From Metellina segmentata (lineage: Eukaryota; Arthropoda; Arachnida; Araneae; Tetragnathidae): 64,000 bases of DNA. The stretch spans positions 59,025,981 to 59,089,980 of the forward strand of contig OX375875.1 of the NCBI GenBank assembly GCA_947359465.1. The letters run 5' to 3'. The notes under the pieces were generated by a model. The model was given only the letters and a program-made list of their open reading frames with translations. It did no database searches and had not been told where the DNA came from. The position numbers and the translations under genes were made by a program. Below, piece after piece: positions 22,268 through 34,736 of the stretch; position 1 is the stretch's first letter; each line of letters starts with the position of its first letter.

Positions 22268-22546
22268 TAACAATATAAAAATGAAATTAACCTTCATGTT
22301 GGAAGAAGACCATGCCTCATCCAAACATATTTTTGAATCCAGGGAGTTCGTGTCTCTTGAACTTTGCTTGTTCTGATAAAGTAGTTTGTTAAGAGAGTGC
22401 AAATCACTGCATAATTGGTTGCTCATATTATTTATAATATTTGTTACTGATATGTTGAGGTCCTGGGTCTACCATAAAACCTTTCAAGGTCAGGCTATTA
22501 GAGTATGCTTAGTATAGGTGTTTTTATCAACTGATTTGGTTTCTCG

Positions 22547-24128
22547 TCTATATATCTATATAAATAAGAATGGAGTGTTTGTTTGTACATTGAATATTTT
22601 CGACCCATTTCAAGTTTTCTATCCGTTTTGGACCCTACTGATGCCGAATCCGTTTCTTTTACGTTTGGTGTCTGTCTGTATGTTGTGCCCTATACACTAC
22701 CACACGGTTTAATATATTTTCATGAATATTTGCATACAGTGAGAGTACATATCTTCATTTAGTAAGTGGAATTGGATGCGAAAGTCTGTCTGTCCGACTT
22801 CTGTTCTATGTTCCATTTTGTATTTGTGTGTTTGTGCAGGCATCACATGAATTTTTTTTCCAGATATTTGATTGCAATGTGCTTTATTTTATACGTTATA
22901 TGTAAGTTTAGTGAATGCAATATTCAGCATTTCTTTATTGTTACATTTAGATTCGTTTCATGCTAAAACACCCGAGTAAGTATACTTAAATCAAACATAA
23001 CTTTGTAGTATTGGAAAAATTGGAATGTATATTGAATATTACGATTACTTCGATTGCATTACCAGTACTGCTAAAAAAGTAATTATTTTTCAATTTTTTT
23101 TTTTAATGGAATTTCAGCTCTGATATTTGATCTATTTCGAGACTTATTTTTGTTCTTTGCGCAATGAAAACGATTTCCGAATATTTGGGACAAACGATAT
23201 TTTTTAACGAACGGGAATGAACAAGCTCACGCGAGCAGTGATAGTTTGTTTCTTTCGCTCTGAATTAATTTCACATTTCTAAATTTTGTGCACTCTTAGT
23301 TGTAAGTTGTGGCAACTGTGCGAAATCAAGAGATAAAAATGAATCACAAATTAATGTCTTTAGAACAATTTTTTCCGACATCTTTTATTTTGTTTTATTT
23401 CGCTGTTTTCTGTTTTAAATATTTATTAATTTACTAAACGTGTTTTCCTTCTCATGACACGCAACAGCACCACAAAGTATTCGACATAAAAATGGCAGAT
23501 AAGTTAGAATAAATTTTCGGTAAATTTTAAATGTAGTTATGCAACTATCGAAAGAATAATGCCGTTATTGAAAGAATAATGCCGTTATTTAGAGAATAAT
23601 GGCGTTTTTGAAAGAATAAAAATGTTTAAAAAATCCGAACTAGAACTTCTCAAACATTAAAATATTCGTTGTCATAATGACAGGAGAAGATTGCAAAATT
23701 TCACTATGTCACATACCGGATGCAAGAGTGCCACAAGTAAAAAAATATTGTTTCGTTGATAATGAGTGCGAGAGCACTCGCCGTTAATCATAATTCTTAT
23801 TAATTGAGTTGAACATGAAAAGAACCTAAGAAAGGGAATTCCAAATCTCCCTCAAAATCGTCTTTTGTAGTAGTAACCTGAGTGTCACCTTTCGTCATTT
23901 TGTAGCTTTGTCATACAGCAAGGGTGCGATGTATGTGAAATGTATTACATGAATGGATATGCATGTGTAGGATTTGTGTCCAAAGTAAGTTGTAGAAATT
24001 ATAAAGATGGCGAAAGGCATTCAAATAAATTTTTATTCTTCAAAAAACGTAAGTCATTATATATTTTGATTGTCTCTTCAATTTAGAGTAAACCAATTCA
24101 AACAGAGTAAGGTCGGGTATTTTGCTAG
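22547..24128 (+). mobile_element. Non-autonomous Helitron family A, copy 2
   Basis: Runs from TCTATATATCTATATAAATA to a hairpin-like segment and TATTTTGCTAG followed by T, a standard Helitron 3' boundary. It matches copy 1 (10488-13297) block by block without the mariner. It includes a short internal tandem array of GAATAATGCCGTTATT(G) near 23550-23610, which has more units here than in copy 1 (12805-12840). The open frames at 22518-22966 are not conserved genes. Confidence 0.7.
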
Positions 24129-25070
24129 TTGGAAATATATATCTCTCCCATTTGTTGGAACACAAAGGTTTCGGCTTCTAGGAGTTGGCACTTGTGTTGG
24201 GATGACAACTAACCAACAATTTTTTTTTGCTCGCTGTAAACAGGCAGGAGGCTGAGTTTGGCGCCAGTTCGTTCATTGAACAAAGTGATTTTGTATTTGA
24301 TTTTGGCAGTCTTTCCCATAGAAAAGTTACTCGAACTGATGTGTCATAAGCGAATTTGTTCTTTCTGATAAAGAAATCGGCACTGTTTAATATTTGTTTT
24401 TAGTATATTAAAAACGAGTACTGTGTGCCTTTCACTGCTTTATTTATTAAACGCTCTGAAGATAATCGACTTAGCTTGAATAAAACTCTTAATAGTAGCA
24501 AAAACTAAATATTCATCTAGTATCACTTCGGAAACAGGCAGAGGGTGCTCTAGCATCTCCAATATCAGTGTCAGTACTCTCGCTGATTTAGTATCTCTCT
24601 TGCCAGAGGATAATAGAAGATAAGTAATTTTATAAAGGAATATTTATTAAAAACTCACTCTGCAGTCAGTGTTTCTTGGCTCTTTCAGCGAAAAGTGGTG
24701 CTGATATACTGGCGTCCCAAGTCCTTGAAACAATTTTGACTAGATCTCGTGCACTTTCATTCTATTTTGATTTTAAAAATCCTGCTAGTTTGTGCTATTT
24801 GAAATCAGCCTCTTTTGGCCAACGTTCCGTTTATGCACTTACAAGATGCGAGTTTAAAATAATGACATAGCCTTCACCTCTCATGAATGAAACTGAAAGT
24901 AATCATTTAGAGATTCCTTTAACAACTTTATGCAAACAAAAGCGCATGTAATTACAAAATATCGTTCACAAAAAAAATCCCCCCAAACTGGAAAATTCCA
25001 ATATTCAGAGTAATTTCTTAAATGAAATGGATGTTATATTAGCATCACATGCCCCGTTTATAAAAACTTA
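24129..25070. other. Non-coding DNA
   Basis: No recognised gene. The open frame at 24676-24870 has no motif. Ends at the TA flank of Tc1 element C. Confidence 0.5.
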
Positions 25071-25690
25071 CACTGCCCAACAATAATTGACCGGACAGCA
25101 AGAGGTGATAGTATAAGGGAAATAATGCGTGCTTTAATAGGGGGATGGACCCCCACGCTAGTAACACTAGCAACCCTTCTGGGCATACTTTCAACAAGGT
25201 TTTGCTACACAGCTATGGGTATTTGTGTCCATTTCTGCTGCAAAAATGTCGCAAACTCAGCTGTAGATTTCGGACGTAGTTTCCTAGTTCCTAAGCGTCG
25301 CTCTAACTCGTCCCACAAATGTTCTATGGGGTTTAGGTCTGGACTCTGTGCAGGCCAGAGAAGACGTTTTACATCAGTATCTTGATACCACTGCTTGACA
25401 GAGGCTGCAACATGACACGGGGCGTTGTCGTCCTGGAAGTAACATTTGTCCATTCCATAAAATTGCCAGAGCGTAGGAAGAACCTGATTGCCCAAAATAT
25501 TCATGTAGACGTCTGCGTTCAATTGACCAAGAAAAACACGCAAAGGTCCCAGGCCATACCACGAAAAACACCCCCAAACAAGTAGTCGGATTTCATGCAA
25601 ATCCGCTGGCGTCCGGTCCATTATTACTGGGTAGTGTATACGTGTATCAATTTTCTCTCTTAACGATTCGTCAAAATTGCTTTGCATCCA
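25071..25690 (-). mobile_element. Truncated Tc1-like transposon C
   Basis: Starts CACTGCCCAACAATAATTGA right after a TA (25069-25070), which is one Tc1 terminus. The matching opposite end was not found. The coding strand is minus, so the 5' half of the element, including the first catalytic Asp, has been lost near 25700, where another inverted repeat begins. Confidence 0.75.
25205..25690 (-). pseudogene. Tc1 transposase fragment (element C)
   Basis: The minus frame of about 160 codons carries [26 protein letters not shown] (second Asp) and [15 protein letters not shown] (Glu) followed by a C-terminal QQKWTQIP segment. These are the second half of a Tc1 DD34E transposase. The N-terminal DNA-binding domains and the first Asp are missing. 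The frame itself is intact, so this copy is younger than elements A and B, though it is still non-functional. Confidence 0.85.
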
Positions 25691-25705
25691 TCACCAAAAA
25701 CATTT

Positions 25706-25871
25706 TGAGTTAATCCAATAAAAGTGCTTAATGGCCCTTTCTGGAATTTCGCATCTTTATGTAACAAAACGCACCCCAGAAATAAGCGAATGTAATCATT
25801 CGCTCGTATCAGGAGCGCACTGTTTTCTTATCTGCCGTCAGATCGATTTCCGCTTTATTGGATTAACTCTC
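25706..25871. repeat. Candidate MITE with perfect 16-bp inverted repeats
   Basis: GAGTTAATCCAATAAA (25708 onward) is mirrored perfectly by TTTATTGGATTAACTC ending about 25870, with 130-odd bp between. It truncates the Tc1 C transposase. No clear target duplication is seen, so the superfamily is unknown. Confidence 0.45.
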
Positions 25872-26070
25872 ATGTTGGGTTTCTAAGTTCTTTTTCGATA
25901 CAATAACTGGCTCAGTTATCTTTTTTGTCTGTTGCATTCTCTCAATGGCTTCTTGAAATGACTTTCTGATTAATTAACAAATCGTGCAAGATATTTATGT
26001 ACTTCAAAGGGATTTTGAAACGATTCATAAATCAGTGGGCAACGATCATTCGGAATCTAATTTGGGTTTA

Positions 26071-26432
26071 CGATTCTTTTTTAATGGCTATCGTCTTCAA
26101 TTGAAGAATTAATCTCTTCTTTGACAGTTCTATTGTTTGACTGAAAAGTACCTAAGGAATAAAGAATAATTTTAGACCATTTGAGCAAATTCAAATACGA
26201 ATATTTTGTTTATGTTTTATGAACGATATCGACTGAGTGATTTGTTTTAAAATTTAGTACTTTCTTTTCTAATCGCTATCATCTTCAATTGAAAAATCAA
26301 TATCCCTTTTGACAGTTCTATTGTTTGACTGAAAGGAAGGCATTGAAATGTAGAATAATTTAACACCACTTGAAATACAGATTCAAATGAAAATATTTTT
26401 TATGAACGGTATCGATTGAGCGTTTTGTTTTC
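26071..26432 (+). repeat. Two-unit diverged tandem duplication, about 187-bp period
   Basis: The two units share CTATC(G/A)TCTTCAATTGAA, TTTGACAGTTCTATTGTTTG followed by ACTGAAA, and TTTATGAACG(A/G)TATCGA. Non-coding. Confidence 0.75.
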
Positions 26433-26663
26433 CTAATCTCCTAGACTTGTATCTTATATATTTAAATTAAGGCACCGAGCCATGTTTTTTTTTTTTTTTG
26501 CCATATTATGAACTTACGCTGAAGAAGTGAACATATTTTTAGTGTGACATGACTATCCTGCCACACCACACTTTGCATTAAATGTTTTGGTTTTTACTTT
26601 TCTGAGAGATCAAGATTTGTTGATAGATAGCATTTGAAAAACATTTTCGTGTTTTATGAAGAA
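26433..26663. other. Non-coding DNA
   Basis: AT-rich with a T-run at 26486; nothing recognised. Confidence 0.4.
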
Positions 26664-27310
26664 CTAGGGGGCCTGTCCCCTGCTCGCTAACGCTCGCCAA
26701 CCCCCGGAGGATTGCTTCGCAATCCTCATTGGTTCGCTGCGCGAACCTATGCTCGCTTCGCTCGCCTCAATGAAGACATGTGTCCTAGCAAAAGGGATTG
26801 TTTACAAAATATGTTACTAAAATTTTTTTTCAAATCTAAATGTGCTGTATTACAAAAAAATATATACAGTATCTCTAAAATCATAATTTAAATGAAAACT
26901 TTGTGCAAATTTTGACTCGAAATGTGAGCGTTGCTTTGGAAATTGAATACCCAGCATGTTTTTGTGTGTACATTTTCCCAGCACTCAAACGACCCACACT
27001 TTTTCATTGAGTTTTTTCCGAAAGTTGTAGTGCAAGCGTCTTGTTGAACTATAATTGTTGGCCCTGAAAAGGACCGTTTTTTAAATGGCCCTGAAAAGAT
27101 CCTCCGCTTTCTTTGATTTCTATTATAAACTAACTGCAACAACTCATTAAAATTTCCTTTTTTTTTTTCAATAAAATTTCATCCGATAACGCTATAAATT
27201 CAATCGATGCGCGAGATTTCGCGATAAACAAACAATTGTACAGTGCTGCCAAAACGCGATTACAAATAACGTCTTTTTTGCGTGCCACGTAAGAGAATTA
27301 TATATATAGA
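26664..27310 (-). mobile_element. Non-autonomous Helitron family B, copy 1
   Basis: Read on the minus strand it starts TCTATATATATAATTCTCTT and ends with a GC-rich hairpin and CCCCCTAG, lying precisely between a host A and a host T, as Helitrons do. The 647-bp copy matches that at 39355-39999. The 3' 100 bp are a chain of GC-rich palindromes (such as GGATTGCTTCGCAATCC and GGTTCGCTGCGCGAACC). Minus-strand frames at 26888-27142 share RNxRKRRIFSG and FKKRSFS with the other copy, but no Rep/helicase is present. Confidence 0.85.
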
Positions 27311-28459
27311 TGTCGAAAGAAAAAAAAAACATTTTAGAAATAAGAGGAGGATATAATTTTATGTGTGTAATAAAGTAGTGAGATGCATCAAGTTTGGAAA
27401 GCCTTGATTTAAAAATATCATCAGTAGTTTTCCTTTACCACCCAATTTATAGATAAGAAAAGCGTAGACAGCTTAAATGTTGATTCAATCTGACTTTGGT
27501 CAAAATCCATGGTTCTTACACGCGTCTTCTATTTTTACATTATTTTGAACCTAGAAGCTTTTTAATTTTACCTAATAAAACAATAAAATTATTTCATCCC
27601 ATGAGAGTTTGCAAAATGATAAGTTACAACTCATAAGAAGCTTTTATAAGATTTACTACTTAATTGATATCTATCACTAACTAATCCCACAGAAATTTTC
27701 ACTAATCTTTCATGTGGATGTATCCCTTTTCCCAGTACCTCTTCCAGAGTCCCGTTTTCTCTTCCACCATGGCAAGTTTAATAATTAATGATGACAATAT
27801 TTTTTCCTTCACTTAAAATTTCATTGATAATACTTTCCTATACATGTATTTAATAAACCAATAATCAAAATAATATGTAAGTATAATCAATAATCAAGAT
27901 GATTAGATTCTTAATTTCACTCTTTCCATTTACTGCGATTCGTACAAGCGACCCATCAAACATCAATTCCCTTTTTAGTGATGGATTAGATATTATATTT
28001 ATATCTATATACAATAATTTGGGCTCATTAATTTAGGTTGGAAACCTCGACTTCGTCTTTTCTCATACGAATCCAATCGCAATCTGCTTGTTTCTTTTGT
28101 TGAACTTCATTCCTCTGGATCGTAGCCAGATTTTGGGTGAAATTAGACTTGTCATGGATCCACAATGTTATTATTGCCCTGATAATTAAAATATGTACTT
28201 CATTGTTCCAGCATGTCTATCCCAAACTAGATCTGACACTATCGAATCTTGGGCATTGGTATGAATTTTATTCCTTGGGCTGTACTCTATAATTACACTC
28301 TTAGCATTACTTTTAGAAGTATTATATACGAAATATGATCAAAAAGTATCCGGACTGTATTTCTTCAAAAATGCTGAAAGACATAGGCTTGAAACAGTTA
28401 TCTTCAAAGCATGATTAACAATTTCAAAATTATGTGTATTCAATTTTTTAAAACATATG
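27311..28459. other. Non-coding DNA
   Basis: No gene, SINE or transposon end identified. Near 28330 the motif TATGATCAAAAAGTATCCGG resembles mariner-type termini, but no partner was found. Confidence 0.45.
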
Positions 28460-28724
28460 ACTGGTCGTGGTGCCCTGTTGGAAGAATAACAGATTAGCAA
28501 ACTCGGAGTTACGGGTTCGATCCAATTAAATACTGACGTGTAGGTGGGGATTGGTGCACGTTAAATCTGCCGTGATGCAAAATGTCCTCACTTTCGCATG
28601 TGGACGTTTTAAGAGTGGGATGCCAGCTCAGATGTTGATCTCGTCATCTGACCGTGTTTTAAAATGACGAGATCCCGGACCCTCACTGATAGGCACCTGT
28701 GTTGCTCCAGTGCGACGTACCTAC
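28460..28724 (+). repeat. SINE, head type I
   Basis: Head: GTGCCCTGTTGGAAGAATAA (box A region) and TACGGGTTCGATCCAA (box B). Body: TTGGTGCACGTTAAATCTGC, GCCAGCTCAGATGTTGATCT, CGTCATCTGACCGTG. Tail: CCCGGACC...GTGTTGCTCCAGTGCGACG. Same order as the copies at 30657, 34424 and 47152. Confidence 0.75.
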
Positions 28725-30656
28725 AGTCGCGGAAAGAAAGAACGAACCACCCCTCTTTGTTTGAGGAATTTTAACAGTAAAGAATATTTAAAGATGCCGT
28801 TTGACAGGAACAAACGTCTTCTGTAAATTCAAATTCATAAAATGTGCTTAAGGGACCGTCTTCATATCAATATGAGCGCCAACTTCATAATTTCAAATAG
28901 CAACCCCTATTTCGACACAAAATTTCCAATCAATATAAAAAATTAACTTCAGGTACCGAATTTCATGTTATTAGGTCTTACTGTTTCGATGTTATGAGTA
29001 CAAAAAAATCGGGGCTCTTAATGTTAAATCAGTGTCTTACACTTTTCATACATATATTCCTAAATAATATTTCTATAGCGGTGATATTTTGTACCATGTT
29101 ACTGTTAAACAACCCAAACACAATCCCCCTAGTATTTTATTTTAAAAATAAATTTTTAGTATGTAATAACAATTATTAAATTAATGTTTGAAAAAGTTAT
29201 GAATTGGAACTTTATTATATTTTGATGGTAATCGATGTAGGACTTCTAGTATGGCCATACAAAATTTCACCTCATTCCGATTATTAATTTTGCTCTGCAT
29301 TAAATATTCCTCATTATTGCGATTTTAGGGGGCAACTAAAAGTTTAAAAGACATTTGACAAACCTCGAATCGTTTGCATTCGCATAGTAAAATAATAATG
29401 TTATTCTCAAATCGCTTGCACTTGCTTAATAAATGTAATTATCGGATCGCTGAAAAATAGTCTGAAATAGTGTTTAAATTTAAAATTCGGTTGGCTATAA
29501 CTACAATTAATCTTGATTTATAAATAAAAACTTTCTTTTTCGAGATGATCCTTGAAATTTGTTAACAACTTAAGGATTGAATATCTCGAGATATAAAGGT
29601 AGTAAAGTCATGAAATTTCATATTTAGATTAATTCAACGATGCAGAATATGATTATGGCGTCAAAACATATTGTTTTCTTTAGAATTTTTGTTTGCAAAA
29701 TTTGATATGAAGACGTCCCCTTATGCAATTTTTTGAATTTGGATTTGTAGAGGACGTTATTTCCTATTGATTGATGCTTTTGAATTTGCTCTAGTATGAA
29801 TAGTGCTTGAAATAATATATATGTTTCGAGTTTTTTTCCCCGTGATTGCATTAAACTACAAGCCATTTGAAAATGACCACCTAATACATCGTATTTTAAC
29901 TGTAATCTCTCGACCTCTCAAACAAGAATACCGACTTCAATGCAAATTTTAACTTGCAAAATTTTGCCCCTTCGATATTAGTTAAGTTGGGTTGTCTGAA
30001 GCACCCTTATAAAGCATGAAAGTCACGTAATAAAATCGTACGAAACATTTAATTTCTAGACGACTATTTAAGGACAGTTGTATACACGTCTGGCTATGGA
30101 AATAATTAGATATCCTGTTTTAGAGTACTCAAAAGTTATCCGATTAATCTTGCGCCTAAGGTTTTAATTGGTTCGGTTATCAATGAATTTCTGTGTGTAT
30201 GCATGTTCGCATTGATTTCTAGTTTGACGTCTGATATTTTAAAAAACAGTGAACATTACGCGAAAAGGCTAAACATCCCCGTTAAACTCCAATCGAGTAC
30301 TAAAATGAACCTATTGTGTGGTATAAATTGTCATGTATTGAAAGTTCAATTATATAAGTATTGCATGTCTTAAATGGATTTATACTCAGAAGTGCGTATT
30401 CGAACCTTTTATCCCTTGAACTATCTACTTCTGTCCTCGGAGTGACCTCGATCGATAGGGAGTGGTCGCTGAACGGATGTGTCTTATCAATATTTCTCTA
30501 AATTCATATTTATCTCATCTATTCTCTCGAATGCTCCCGATAGAAAAACGAACAATACTGTGATATTTTTCATATATATGGGAAACTATTCCCTATATGG
30601 AGCCTAAATTTCTTCGGCCTACTTTTGAGATTGTATTGAAATTTCTTACATACAAA
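28725..30656. other. Non-coding DNA
   Basis: No gene or mobile-element boundary recognised over almost 2 kb. The open frames at 28994-29179 and 29624-29866 carry no motifs. Confidence 0.5.
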
Positions 30657-30940
30657 CGGGGCTGCGATCTCTCTGTTGGTAAAATCTCGGATTAGATACC
30701 GGAGGTTCGAAACACGATCTAACCCAAGACCGCGTTTTGTGTTAAACCTGTCGTGGCCTGAAATGCCCTCGCGTTGGCGTGGTTTGGAAGTTTGGGGGCT
30801 AACTCGGGTGTTGATCTCGTCCTCTAACCGTAGTTCACAATTTTGAGGTGTTGTCCTTGTGTCTTTCCCTTCGGAATACATCCGGACCGTCGCCAATGGT
30901 CTGTTGTGTTGCTCCACTGCTACATAAATTCAAGCTACTA
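30657..30940 (+). repeat. SINE, head type I
   Basis: Head begins GGGGCTGCGATCTCTCTGTT with box B at GGAGGTTCGAAAC. Body: CCTGTCGTGGCCTGAAATGC, GGGTGTTGATCTCGTCCTCT. Tail: TTTCCCTTCGGAAT, GGACCGTCGCCAATGG, TGTTGTGTTGCTCCACTGC. Full-length but diverged. Confidence 0.75.
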
Positions 30941-31342
30941 TCTTAGTTATATTTATTGCCTCTTATTGTATTTATCAGCTTTAACGGCAGGCGTGGTAGT
31001 ATTGAAATGTGACACGCGCGTTATCTCTTGCAGATAATTCTTATAGAAAGTAACCCTTGAAGAATTATATCTCTAGACAGCATGAAATCGAACTATTGAT
31101 ATGGTCGTTTGCATTTACACATAGTCGATATAAATGAAGTGAAATCCGAGCCTTGATATGCATTCAAATTGAAACATATGTATTCATTAATATAAAATCC
31201 TGCAATATTCCTTGGTTTTTAATTACTGGTCAATATTTTAGGGTGGTTTTGCAGTTATATTAACGTACTTACGAATCATGACAATTTTCTTTGTATAAAT
31301 CTGAGTATTTAAAATGCGCCAATTAATGGCTACTTATGTGAA
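30941..31342. other. Non-coding DNA
   Basis: Nothing recognised between the SINE and Helitron C copy 2. Confidence 0.4.
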
Positions 31343-31763
31343 CTAGCTGAATATAGCCGGCGTTGCTAGGGTTTCAAATATGACTGCGACATTTCCCTGT
31401 GTTAACTACTCAAATACAAAAACTCTGTAGAACGTGTTTCCTAGCCGCGACAGCTGAAATATGACAGCGACATTTCCCTGTGTTAACTCAAACACAAACC
31501 CTGCCAAACGTGTTTCCTTATCCATGTCTATTTATTGCAATAAAACAAACTTTAGATTTTAAAATTGAGGCCTCGAGGGGCACTTTTAGGACTACGTGTG
31601 TGCCAATTTTCATGGCTACAGATTGGTCTACGACAGGAAAGAAATAGACTGTTTTCCGCAGTGTTCTAAAGTATGTCTACCAAATTTGGTGTGGATTGGT
31701 CAAACGGTGTAGATTTGTATAGAGAATATACACACATACACGCCTTTTATATATATATATAGA
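31343..31763 (-). mobile_element. Helitron family C, copy 2
   Basis: On the minus strand it runs from TCTATATATATATAAAAGGC (31763) to AACGCCGGCTATATTCAGCT ending CTAG, followed by a host T. It matches 21050-22267 without the nested MITE. A direct duplication inside it (ATTTCCCTGTGTTAACT twice, at 31391 and 31465) is part of this copy. An AG-rich simple repeat adjoins the 5' end at 31763-31790. Confidence 0.8.
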
Positions 31764-31978
31764 GAGAGAGAGAGAAAGAGATATAGATATCAAACATGCT
31801 TATGAAAAGAAAGCGGCTTGATGACGTAGGCGAGAAGTTAAATTCCAGGAACTAGAAATCGTTGATAATTTTGAACAGGTTTCGCGCTGTTTAAAAGATT
31901 TGCTGCTTTCCATCTAAAACTTGAAATTTTCCAAGAAAATGAAAGATTATTGAAATAGAGGGGGAATAGTTGAATTAA

Positions 31979-32053
31979 AAGTCGTACTGGAGCAACACAA
32001 CGGGCTATTGGCGACGGGGTCCGGGAGCAATTCCGAAGGGATGAACCGAGATA
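31979..32053 (-). repeat. SINE tail fragment
   Basis: The minus strand reads CATCCCTTCGGAATTGCTCC, then GTCGCCAATAGCCCGTTGTG and TTGCTCCAGTACGAC, which is the SINE 3' tail only. Confidence 0.7.
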
Positions 32054-32232
32054 AAAAAAATAAGACTGAATTTGTTATATAGGGTATGTTTCCGAGTAAT
32101 TGAGATGAGTAATGTAAATACGTATATTCCCAGCTTATTTAAATTCTGTGGGAAGTGTATTGGACATTCTTAGAAGAACTAATAGTGTCGTTGTAGTTGC
32201 TGAGACCAGAGTTTTAACATTCAGTGGTTAAA

Positions 32233-32479
32233 TACACTGAATTTTAAAAACATCGATGGTTTTGGGGGGATATATTAATTTTAAAGATCGAAGTTTGAAA
32301 ACATCGATTTTTTGCTGTCGCTATGGTATCACTAGTTACTAAACCAGTTTTAAGAAATAGGGGAAAAAAGTTTTTTACACTGAATTTTAAAAACATCGAT
32401 GTTTTGGGGGCAATGTATTATCAACATCGATGTTTTAATTTTGAACATCGATGTTTTGCTGTCGATGTCGCATCACTAG
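32233..32479 (+). repeat. Paired repeat rich in the palindrome AAAACATCGATGTTTT
   Basis: Two direct units (32233-32335 and 32376-32479, about 104 bp each) start ACACTGAATTTTAAAAACAT and end ATCACTAGT. Inside them ACATCGATG or its core occurs five times, three of them as complete or near-complete palindromes. The ends resemble hAT-type MITE termini, but I see no inverted terminal pairing. Confidence 0.7.
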
Positions 32480-34423
32480 TACGGACTTCAAAAAGACTTT
32501 CTAAATGGCTGGCTTCAGTTTTGAACATTGACTCAAGGGTGTGTTTACATTATACCCGATACATGTGTATTTACTTTATAAATTTTGTCATTCGATAGAC
32601 TGACTTTTTAACGATGCGTTTTACCTCTTAGCTCGTTTTTAAAATTCTGCTTTCCACCGTAATTCTTCATTGGCGTTCTGAAAACTAAACATCGTCCGCA
32701 TGACTGTATTTTTCAAATAAAATTGTAGATTTTATAAATTCAAACTGAAACATCTAAAAAACAATAGTTAAATTGGTTGCTGTACTTTTACTTTTTAATT
32801 TGGAGACAATAGGACCACTCGGCATTTTGCCATCCTTAAAGTGTACTAGCTTACTGTCATGGTATGATATGTTACCAACATCAGCAACGTATGACCCTTT
32901 TTATACAAGTACAGTTACGAAAAGTTATCCACGGTAAACCTGCTCAGTAACGACCCATATTTGAGGTCTTTTTACCTTATTCATTGTGGTATCCATAGTG
33001 GATCAATTGAAAAAGAAATAGATCCCGATTATCAAAGAGCAAGACATTTATTAAAATACAGACGCCAACTGCTGAACTGCGTTCTGTGAATTAAAAAAAA
33101 TTTTAAATCACACATAATTAAGTGCGGCTTATATTGTCACACTTGATTCGTTCTACTAGTCTCGTCTTTTTAATTATATACCACTAATACTTTTCTAAAT
33201 GCTATTTAGCCCGACCACACATTAATATAGCAATCTGCAGTTTTCTGACGCCTCTGATCAGTATGGTCCACGTATTTCTCATTGAGAACCTATAACTTGA
33301 TCAGGATGTGCCATTCCAGGACATGATCAACGTGACTTCGCTACATTGCTAAATTTATCAACTGATACGGCATCCATGTAATTCATACAGGCCCGTGTGT
33401 ATTGAAACATCCCGAGTTGTCTGATAAATTTGGCCTCTAGATTGGTATAAAATTACGAAGTTAAAAATATTTTATCGTGTCTTACTTATCTTTGTTTTTT
33501 AAACTGCTTTGTATCGAGTGTCTTTAGTGTAGCACTTTCTCTACCAAGTAGAATACATCAAATGCATCAGGATAGCTAACTAATGCTACAACTTGTACTA
33601 ATGTTCAACAAATAATTCTTTAAATCTCACTGCATATAGCTGGTCCGCCGTCCTCAAACATGTATGTAAGCGAAAAACATTTCTTGTGAAATTCTGAATT
33701 TTACGTTAGCTATTTTTATGTGCCTATTCTGTAAATCTTCCAAGACGATATAGACAGGACTTCATGTAACATGTGGCCAATTTTGTGTTTTGTTAGTCTG
33801 AAATATGACACTTTGTTTCCAAGATCTTGAACTTAATACATAAATACAAATTGCCTGTCTTCATAACACATTCTTTTATAGCGAAGGATATTTATTCCAT
33901 TGTTTCACAGTCAGCATTGTTTGTATGACAGAATGCAGAGATATTAAAGTGCTGCACATTTTACGCTTCATGGTATACTTTCTACAAATATTTGCTAAAT
34001 CTCATCTATTACTGCGATTGTTATTGTTATGTCGATGATCCATGTTATAGGTTGACCTAAAAATGTATAAAAGTGACCTAAAATGTAATTGATACATTTC
34101 AATTAGCAAAATATATCCTTTTTCTGATTGCCTGTTAGATTTTGATCGTATATCTCTTTTATACACTCATGTTTGTGAAAATTGCCGTGAAGAATTGTCC
34201 GATTTAAATGAAATTTATTCCGCTTATTACTAATAGTGATACAAATAAATGATTATAGTTTCAGGTCAATATACAACCCCATTACTAGAACAAAATTAGT
34301 ACTTCGTGAAGCCACCACGAGCGATAACAAGACCTAAACGTCTTTGCATCGAATGGCTTCGAGACCTTGGATGTGTCTCTAAGGTCTAACACACAAGGCT
34401 GCTTCGATCCGAGCACAGGGATC
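32480..34423. other. Non-coding DNA
   Basis: Almost 2 kb with no recognised gene or mobile-element end on either strand. Confidence 0.5.
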
Positions 34424-34706
34424 GCGGTAGCCCAGTTGGAAGGGTAACGGATTAGCAACTGGTGGGTTACGAGTTCGAAACTTAGTCCAGCCAAAGACCG
34501 TCGTGTGTGCGGGGTTGGTGCACGTTAAATTTGCCATGGCCTGAAAATGTCCGTACGTTGCGTCGTGGTGAAGTTTGGAAACCTTTGTTCCGACCGTGGT
34601 TCAAAATTACGTGGCGTTCTCCTCGGGTCTGTCCCTCCGGTATTGATCCCGGACCGTCGCCACTAGCCCTTTGTGTTTTTCCAGTGTGACGTTAATTAAC
34701 TACCTA
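34424..34706 (+). repeat. SINE, head type I (best-preserved copy)
   Basis: Head: GCGGTAGCCCAGTTGGAAGG (box A region), GTTACGAGTTCGAAAC (box B). Body: GTTGGTGCACGTTAAATTTG, then GACCGTGGTTCAAAATTACG. Tail: GGTATTGATCCCGGACCGTC and CCAGTGTGACGTTAATTAAC, ending in ACCTACCAG repeats. Relative to other copies, the CAGCTCAGGTGTTG part of the body is deleted. Confidence 0.8.
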
Positions 34707-34736
34707 CCAGCTACCTCTATCCAAGACCACAGTTCA

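Noticed and set aside
28325..28360. Mariner-like end TATGATCAAAAAGTATCCGG
   Set aside because: No matching opposite end or transposase remnant was found nearby, so an element cannot be drawn.
32302..32456. CRISPR-like repeats (ACATCGATG motifs)
   Set aside because: The motifs are short palindromes in two duplicated units with irregular spacing, in a eukaryotic genome.
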